Source: Apostichopus leukothele (taxonomy: Eukaryota > Echinodermata > Holothuroidea > Aspidochirotida > Stichopodidae). Taken from it: 21,782 nt of DNA. Both the position numbers and the translations under genes were made by a program. Position 1 is the first letter of the stretch. Each line of letters begins with the position of its first letter. Below the pieces are notes generated by a model, which saw only the letters and a program-made list of their open reading frames with translations, made no database searches and was not told the origin of the DNA. Shown here piece by piece: positions 1 to 21,782 of this stretch. The DNA is taken from the NCBI GenBank assembly GCA_010014835.2, contig JAAAKB020106590.1:1-21782 (forward strand). The letters are read 5' to 3'.

Positions 1-393
1 GTAAACAATGTCATGTAACTCTCATTCATTAATAACAATTATTAAAGCTATAGTTCTGTACCAGAGGTGATTTCCTAGCTCAAAATTGGTAAAGAAGTGC
101 TTTTATTCATACATCTATGTGTCTATATTTCACATAGGAAGACTGTTCTTTCTGGATATTGAAACATTTTGGAATAAAACTTCTATACTGTAAAATCCTT
201 ACCAGTGAATGAAATGGTTGATGTCCACAAGGGAGTGTCACAAATAGGAGCTGGAAATCTCTGATCTTTTCTGGTTCTCACTTAATTCTTGGACAAATTT
301 TAACTCAATGTCTCTACATTAGTCAGATAGTTATATTAAAGTTTGAGCACATTTGTATGGCAAGGAATCACAAAGCCAACTGGCTTTCTGGTT
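1..393. repeat. Dispersed direct repeat, copy A
   Basis: This stretch is clearly similar (by eye well over 80% in blocks) to 6762-7147 in the same orientation. Shared blocks include AACAATGTCATGTAACTCTC, GGAAGACTGTTCTTTCTGGA and ATGGTTGATGTCCAC. The similarity stops abruptly after CTGGTT near 393. It begins at the window edge, so the left border of this copy is unknown. No coding potential or known family is recognised. Confidence 0.85.
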
Positions 394-857
394 ATACTAT
401 GTCACTATACAGACTTTGTCAACATTATAACTGATTTCTAATACCTTTCTTTATATGTTGCCGCATTAGTCAATGGATATTCCTCTTCATTTTGGTGTGA
501 ACAAGTTCATGAACATTAACATGTATGGCTTTATACCACACTATGAATATGTTTAGGCATCGGAACCACTAAACGTATTACTTTTCTGGTTAAATTTCCT
601 CTGAAATTGATGAGAATGATCTTGCCTTAATGTCATTTTGCAATATGAATATCATTTTGCAGTTTATTTAATCAAAACTGGTTCCTGTGTTTTCTCTATG
701 GATAATGGTATAGAACTAATAAATACTATTTATTTTCACACATAATTGATTGATGCAATGTTATCTTTTGTTGTAATTTGTTAATGTGATATGAAGTGTT
801 AAGTCTCCCATTGCAATTTGTTTTTCTAATCTCATTAATAACATATCTTCCATTTAG
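1..857 (+). other. 3' part of an upstream WDR7 intron
   Basis: This is the end of the intron preceding the first visible exon. It ends in a pyrimidine-rich tract and CATTTAG. Its first 393 bases are one copy of a dispersed repeat that recurs at 6762-7147. I see nothing recognisable in 394-840. Confidence 0.8.
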
Positions 858-16082
<15,225 letters not shown>

Positions 16083-17020
16083 ATGAGACTGAACGCTGAC
16101 TTCCCTCCGTGAAGGACATATGACGTCCAGTTGTTCAATTTCTCTTCCCACCTAATGGTTTGTTTACAGTTTGAGCTCACCAAGGTTACAACCTCAAAAA
16201 GTACAGTGACTGGTGGCTGCTGTGCTCAAAGGAAGTTATCAAGTGATCATAATTGTCTGATGTTTGGAAATGAACCGGGCACAGGCCACACGCTAACAAA
16301 ACTTCTGGATCATGCAGTTTAGGGAATAATGTTCTCAAGAAAGGTCTACATCAAAGACATTTTAGCTGTCTGTCCAGTTTATATTTGTCTGTCCATCTGT
16401 CTATTTTGAGTGTGCCCTTAATCTGTATTTTGTTTCAGTTAATAAGCCTCTGAAAAAGAAGATTCCTGCTAGGATCCAAACATCAGGCTCTTTTTTTTGT
16501 CTTTATTTATTTAAGATGTACAAACAAAAAGTGTATGAGTGAGTTTCTTCCAGGTGTAGGTAGTTAAAAATATAGTTCAAGTTATGGTATTATTACAGTC
16601 AGCTAACTGTCAAATGCAAAATACTGAATGAAATGTGAAGAGTGTTGTATAACAAAACCTTGATGTTCACTAAGTACTGTATGAAATGTGAAGAGTGTTG
16701 TATAACAAAAGCTTGAATACAAAATATTATATGAAATCTGCAGAGTGTTATATAACAAAAGCTTGAATGCAAAATACTGTATGAAATGTGCAGGTGTTAT
16801 GTAACAATAGCTTGATGTTCACTACTGTATGACACGTGAAGAGTGTTGTATAACAAAAGCTTGAATGCTAAATACTGTATGAAATGTGCAGATGTTATAT
16901 AACAAAAGCTTGAATGTTCAATACTGTATGAAATGTGCAGATGTTATATAACAAAAGCTTGATGTTCACTAAGTACTGTATGAAATGTGAAGAGTGTTGT
17001 ATAACAAAAGCTTGAATGTT
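16083..17020 (+). other. Probable WDR7 3' UTR, proximal part
   Basis: Non-coding sequence directly after the stop, including an eight-copy ~50-bp repeat (16620-17020). No AATAAA is present in this part. The 3' end of the transcript is not identifiable; weak ATTAAA candidates lie at 17572-17577 and 17686-17691, and AATAAA at 20067-20072. Confidence 0.6.
16620..17020. repeat. ~50-bp tandem repeat, 8 copies
   Basis: Eight direct copies of a unit TACTGTATGAAATGTG...GTTATATAACAAAAGCTTGA, beginning near 16620, 16675, 16727, 16774, 16823, 16873, 16922 and 16974. Two spacer types occur, one with GATGTTCACTAAG and one with AATGCAAAA, giving unit lengths of about 47-55 bp. The alternation suggests higher-order duplication. 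Confidence 0.92.
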
Positions 17021-18740
17021 GTTACAAAAGGAATCTGTTACTGTATTTATGTGAGCCACCATGGCTAGAAATGAATTGACCTTGTAATAGTTAAGTATTT
17101 GTTGTGTAATTGCTTTTGAGCTGTAGAGTCACAGTCTGAAACATTCCAAACTGCAGCACATCTGTTTCCACTCATGTTATACTTAATAACCTTGATGGTT
17201 GGTACTACATTCTTTTGCCGTCTGCAAGCAAATAACAGCCATATGGTCTCTAATGTAAACAGCATCAATGTTAGTCTTCTGTGGGTATCAGATCTGATAG
17301 AAAGACTTGTGGTGAGCCCGTCATCTCACTGGTAATAATCTAGCATACTGGCCTGTACTTGTACCTTTTGCCCTCATGGATTTCAAATCTAGTACAGTAC
17401 TAAAGTAAGGTTACATAGTCATACATAGAACCTTGTACTGAAACTTATAACAAGGGGAGTTTTACTTGGACATGTATTCATGCTGTGTGTACTCCTAGTA
17501 CAAGTCCTATCGTAAAAATAATGTTTGTGTCTAACAATTAGTTAACCATTACATAGAATTAAGTAAAGTCAATTAAAGTATATACTCTGTCTTAAATAAG
17601 AACCTTAAGAAAGAAAACATCATAGAATTGAAGGTTATGAAGAAGTTACTGCTGTATAAAAAAAAAATTAAGAAATGGTTTTTATATTAAAGTGAATGAT
17701 CACAATTTTGCCTATGTTTGTAATTTGATAGGCTGGTTTTGTAATAATTTTTGAGTAATGTTAAATGACTATCAAGATTCATATACATTGCTAAGAAGAG
17801 TGAAATCTCTATTAAGTACTTCCGGAATTTTTTCCTACTCAACCCTTTGGAAGTCTTCAGGAAAACCAGATGCTATGGTGTTTCTAAACAGGAAGCTTCA
17901 CGACAGTTTTTGCCATTCAAAGAAACAGGAAGTGTACTCAAATGAGGGTTACGTTTGTTAAATTCATGGCCACCTGTCTTTATATCTGCTGCTATAAGCT
18001 ATGAATTTGAGAGTTTTGGTGATTAATTGGAATAAGTTACAATCCATTGTATCCTGCTATAACTATGTTATTGTGGGAAGATGGAACCACGGTTCATTAC
18101 GGGTTAGTCGTATCAACACCTGGGAATCCCAGTTTCAGGCCGCAAAATTTGCTTAAAGACGCAAAACGGTTGAAACATTCATGGTGCAAAATGACATTGG
18201 TTTACTACAATGAGTAGATTTATGTTCTATATCAACTGGCTCTAATGCTAGGAATATTTTAGTGTTCAAAGATCGTGTAGCAGTCTGAGAAGGTTCTGAA
18301 ATTTCGTCTCTCATAAAGACCATGTTTCCTGTGTACTACAAAGACTACGATACATCTCTGCACTTGTTCGGCAATAAGCATGTCTTTGCATCGTTTTTCA
18401 ATGCGGATACTTGGAAAAAAGTATTCCCTGTCTTGTGAGAGGTCAATATTAATTCATTTATGCTATCATTCAATATTTTTTTATTCAAGTTCTTAAGGTA
18501 TTATTATATGGTTGTCACATGTCCTTGAAAAACTCTCGAGAAAATGTACAACTCGTGGAAAAGAAGTAAAATCCATTGCATTGAAAATGTCTTCATTTAG
18601 GCTAAAAGTTTCAAATGGAATGTTGTGTGGGGTATGTTATGTCTTTTAGAGGTCTGCTTCCAGTGATGGATATTACTTTATATGAAGAAAGTCCTCCACT
18701 AGCAGGATGCCCTAAATGATAGTTTTGTTATAGCATACAT
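17021..18740. other. Downstream non-coding, nothing recognised
   Basis: AT-rich sequence with only short open frames (such as 67 codons at 17758-17961 and its minus-strand counterpart at 17065-17268) and no recognisable protein, RNA or repeat. Possible ATTAAA polyadenylation signals for WDR7 are at 17572 and 17686. Confidence 0.6.
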
Positions 18741-19033
18741 CCATATCAGTGGCATGCAGGAAGGTATTGGGGGGGGGGGGGTAGTCGGGGTACATTGAGC
18801 CGGGTGCCTCCTCATTCAGTCAGATTGCCCTCCATAAACTTTCATGACCTTACATAAATCAGTTTGGTGGCATTTAAAATTTGGTCTGTAAATGTTATGA
18901 CAGGGCTATTTTACAAGAACAAGTCCAGGATATAGATGCTAATCTTATATAAACATCCTCTTGTGTCACCTCAAGTTGTCACCTCAAGTTTAGTAACGGA
19001 AATGAAAGGAACATGAACAGTTCTACACATGGT
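18741..19033. other. Downstream non-coding with poly-G run
   Basis: A G homopolymer of 14 bases at 18769-18782 follows CAGTGGCATGCAGG (18747-18760), a start resembling some repeat ends, but no matching opposite end is seen. A 13-bp perfect duplication GTCACCTCAAGTT lies at about 18965-18990. Nothing else is recognised. Confidence 0.5.
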
Positions 19034-19290
19034 CTAGTCTTTGATCAGTCAGCAAATTTTACGTTGGTAACACATAAATACATTCCAGGATTGAGCATCT
19101 GTTATAAATTAACTGTGGCAGACTAACTATTAATTTGCAATATGTGCTGTTTTTTAACCTTCGATTGGTGGCAAATGTTTCACCCAACTTACTTCATCAA
19201 CACATAAATACATACTTCAGGTTTGAGTAACTGTTGTGATTTCACTGTGACATAATAATACCCCTCAGTATAATGTAGAAATCTGTATGG
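19034..19290. repeat. Two-copy diverged tandem duplication
   Basis: Both copies share CTT.GAT...GGCAAAT-like starts, then AACACATAAATACAT, CAGG.TTGAG and ACTGTG. AACACATAAATACAT lies at 19067 and 19199, a spacing of about 131 bp. Old and diverged. Confidence 0.7.
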
Positions 19291-20740
19291 CTCCAATCAC
19301 TTCACTTCTATTAGTGAATCACTGAACACTTAATAATAGAAAAGAGAGAGACGGAGAGGGGAGGGGGGGGGGGGCAATCCTCACAGATAAAAGGCAGTGA
19401 AGCGAACCTTGTAAACATTGGCAGTTGATGCCTTAATTTCATCATGCTTGTTCCAATTTCTAGTGGACTAACACATTATGTTTTTAGCTTACAGTAGTTG
19501 TTATTACTTGGGAATGGCACTATCAGAATGTGCCAAAGTTCAATGCTAAATTGTTGCCAGAACATTCTCAATTAAACACGAGAGTATAAGTATGTGAAGG
19601 TCAACGATTTTAATCACCACATCTCAGTGATTTCTGTGCTTCAAATATGAAATTCATTTTACCTTGTAGACACCTCATTCTTTGCCTTTAAGCTTTCTTT
19701 AAAGTGACTTATTTGTAAGCAATTGCCTCCATTGTATTTCAATTAACACAGCTATCATTATGTCATAGATGATTGGGTTTTACATTTATGGGTCTCATCA
19801 TACAGCTGTACCAAGAACTGAAAGTGTATGTAGGATTGGGCAGTATGCATGCGTGCAAGTATGCAAGTTACGTCAGGTCCTGCTCACATGCTGTATTGAG
19901 CAGTCTGTTGTAAGTAGTTACAGGTAATGATCTCCATTTATGCAGTGACCATATATTGTAATCATTAACATCTCAACAATGTCAGCTTAAAACGTTATCA
20001 GGCTATTTAGACCACAGTGACTTTACAAAAGGGAATGAATAGAGTGTAAAAGAAATATCTCATAGTAATAAATAGAGTAGGCGACTGTGATTATATATAT
20101 CATCCCCGTCTCTCAATCAGAAATAATATCAGGTTAGAGTTGGGATAGGGAGTTTAGGGGGAAGGGGGAGCATTATGAGGTTTCTACTGGTACCTTCCGT
20201 GCATGATAAGATATGCTATAAAGTTTGTGTTATAACCAAGAAAGTGTGGGAAGCTGGGTGGGGAGGGGGCAGGGGGGGGAGTGTGAGCTATGTAGAAACT
20301 ATTCCTATTATCTACCACTTGAAAGATTGATTGCTGTTTACTGTTGCTATACTTAGTTTGTCATGAAGTATATGTGGTGCATTGTATCATTGGTAACCAT
20401 GACAACCTATGGACATATTGATTGACCATATTGCATCTTCCTGATATTTTATCGAATTTATCTAAGATTGTTTCTACATTTTGTATTGTTTAATATTTCG
20501 TGCACAAATATAATTTTCCTTTGCATTGTTATAAATATTGGGTAGATTAAGTTAAATCCTGTTCAGTTTCTAGGGTAAATCCATAGGGCATTGATTCTAT
20601 TTGATACCAGACTAGAGCAACAACTGTAAGAATAAGTGATACACCACACACAATTATCAGCCCTCTTAAATGAATCTACGATGTGCAAACTTTTGACATC
20701 TTTGTGTTTCTGTGGTTATTAATGTTTAGCTGAAAGGTAT
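19291..20740. other. Downstream non-coding with G-rich runs
   Basis: G-rich plus-strand runs occur at 19353-19374, 20157-20169 and 20254-20281 (four or more G tracts in the last). An AATAAA is at 20067-20072. No gene, RNA or transposon coding sequence is recognised. Confidence 0.55.
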
Positions 20741-20747
20741 AATTGTT

Positions 20748-21068
20748 CATGTGTGGATCCAGGGGTTTGATTGCATGTCTGTGTATGTAAAGGGAGTTTT
20801 GAACCTGACTCAAGAATTGCTTTAAAGTAGTTATACGTGCACAACCTTTGTTTTTGACTTAATTATAGCTTATGACTTATGACTTATTTATAGCCCGAAT
20901 ATGCCTCAGTAAGCACCAGTTGACATCAAATATTTTATTGACTTTTTCTTTAGGGAGGTGAGGGGGTGGGGGTGGGGGAGGGTAACTGCAGACCCCCAGC
21001 ATGGAAGTAGGCTTCAAACACACAAGGGCTTCACACCACTCCTTTAGAAAATCCTAGATCTGCCCCTG
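20748..21068. mobile_element. Possible hAT-like MITE, ~321 bp
   Basis: The right end is ATCCTAGATCTGCCCCTG at 21051-21068. Its complement, CAGGGGCAGATCTAGGATTT, aligns with CATGTGTGGATCCAGGGGTT at 20748-20767 in about two-thirds of positions. CAGGGGCGGATC-type ends and an internal G-rich run (20954-20982) are typical of short non-autonomous hAT-like elements. Flanking 8-mers do not match, so a target duplication is not supported. The right end is clearer than the left. Confidence 0.45.
20953..20982 (+). other. G-quadruplex-forming run
   Basis: GGGAGGTGAGGGGGTGGGGG followed by TGGGGGAGGG contains five runs of three or more G with 1-5 base loops on the plus strand, a canonical G4 pattern. It lies inside the possible MITE. 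Confidence 0.8.
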
Positions 21069-21486
21069 AAGATTTGGTATGAGCACTGACAGAGAATGTG
21101 TAACATCTTGGTGAATCTACCGATGGTATCTATCATTTGCTCACATTTCTGTTTGTGTATGGATTATCGATGTGATTGGTCAAGCCTCGTGTTTATGGTT
21201 AGTGTGCAAACATATATATCTATAGTAGTTTAACTTACATTTGTGGGCCTGTGTGCAATAGGACATAATTTTCATAAATTACCAACCTTTCTTCAATGTG
21301 ATATATATTTAACGTAGTAATCTGTCTATGTCAACCGTATTTGATTGCATTAAATATACTTCTGTGATCAAATACAGTACATTGTATATTCTCATCTTTG
21401 ATAAACCACTATTCCTTTGTGGACAGTTTCAACAGTTTGTACTGGTTGGTCAGTGAATGCCAGTCTCTGACTGTCTGCCCAGAGTC
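21069..21486. other. Downstream non-coding, nothing recognised
   Basis: AT-rich sequence without recognisable gene or repeat; spacing between the possible MITE and the next element end. Confidence 0.55.
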
Positions 21487-21782
21487 CAGGGGCGTCAATC
21501 CGATTTGAAACGTGGGGGGGACGTAATCGATTTGAGTATTCCGACCGTAAGTACTATCTAAGCGGAGCGCCACCATTGGTTGGCGCGCAGCGTACCAAGA
21601 AAATTTCAGATTTCAATACCTGCCAGATCGCTGGAGATGGCACTTGCCAGGCTGGATAGCAGCCAGCTAGTTGCGTGATTTCGGAAGAAAATTACAAATT
21701 CGTCTCTCAGGAAATCTGCAATAAAGTTCATGCGACCTTCATTTTTGGTGGATTATTTCTTTTATTAGTGATTCCAAATGAC
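21487..21782. mobile_element. hAT-like element end, runs off the window
   Basis: CAGGGGCGTCAATCCGATTT at 21487, followed by a G7 run and a locally more GC-rich segment (GCGGAGCGCC, TTGGCGCGCAGCG), stands out against the AT-rich background. CAGGGGCG is a common hAT-type terminus. No matching inverted end occurs before the window ends, so the length and autonomy are unknown. An AATAAA at 21720-21725 may belong to it. Confidence 0.5.

Noticed and set aside
16620-17020. CRISPR-like repeat array
   Set aside because: Units are adjacent, diverged and without unique spacers, in an animal gene's flank.
17758-17961. 67-codon open frame downstream of WDR7
   Set aside because: No similarity, no supporting context and expected by chance in this length of DNA.
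18747-18782. CAGTGGCATGCAGG plus G14 as a transposon end
   Set aside because: No partner inverted end or target duplication was found, so only the poly-G run is stated.

Overview
The window is eukaryotic genomic DNA. It carries one large split gene on the plus strand: the invertebrate orthologue of WDR7 (Rabconnectin-3 beta), a WD40/helical-repeat subunit of the Rabconnectin-3 complex that works with DMXL1/2 on V-ATPase assembly. Twenty exons with GT-AG borders and matching phases can be read from 858 to 16082. They give 1304 codons and a stop, and correspond to human WDR7 from about residue 170 to its C-terminus. The 5' exons, roughly the first 170 codons with the start and promoter, lie upstream of the window. 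The AT-rich introns full of short tandem repeats, the hAT-like CAGGGG repeat ends and the protein itself suggest a marine invertebrate deuterostome, perhaps an echinoderm. That placement is an inference; the sequence does not name the species.

Layout: 1-857 is the tail of an intron. Exons 1-9 (858-7419) encode the rest of the N-terminal beta-propeller. Exon 10 (8050-9103) is a single large exon covering the start of the central helical region and its acidic linker. Exons 11-17 (9663-14389) encode the helical-repeat region. Exons 18-20 (14630-16082) encode the C-terminal WD40 blades and the stop. From 16083 to 21782 (5.7 kb) there is 3' UTR and intergenic DNA with no recognisable gene.

Most non-exonic structure is repeat-derived: a dispersed direct-repeat pair (1-393 and 6762-7147), a five-block mosaic repeat in intron 1, an antisense tRNA-derived SINE next to a 30-bp minisatellite in intron 5, a three-copy partial duplication of the end of exon 7, an AGGTCA-rich tandem duplication in intron 8, a 129-bp minisatellite in intron 15, a 58-bp tandem repeat in the last intron, and an eight-copy ~50-bp repeat in the probable 3' UTR. 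The distal part holds G-rich runs and the ends of hAT-like non-autonomous elements.

I saw no multi-gene system, CRISPR array, operon or captured viral gene. Most long open frames outside the exons fall in repeats or look like chance. The points most worth checking are splicing around exons 5, 7 and 16 and the repeat in the 3' UTR.
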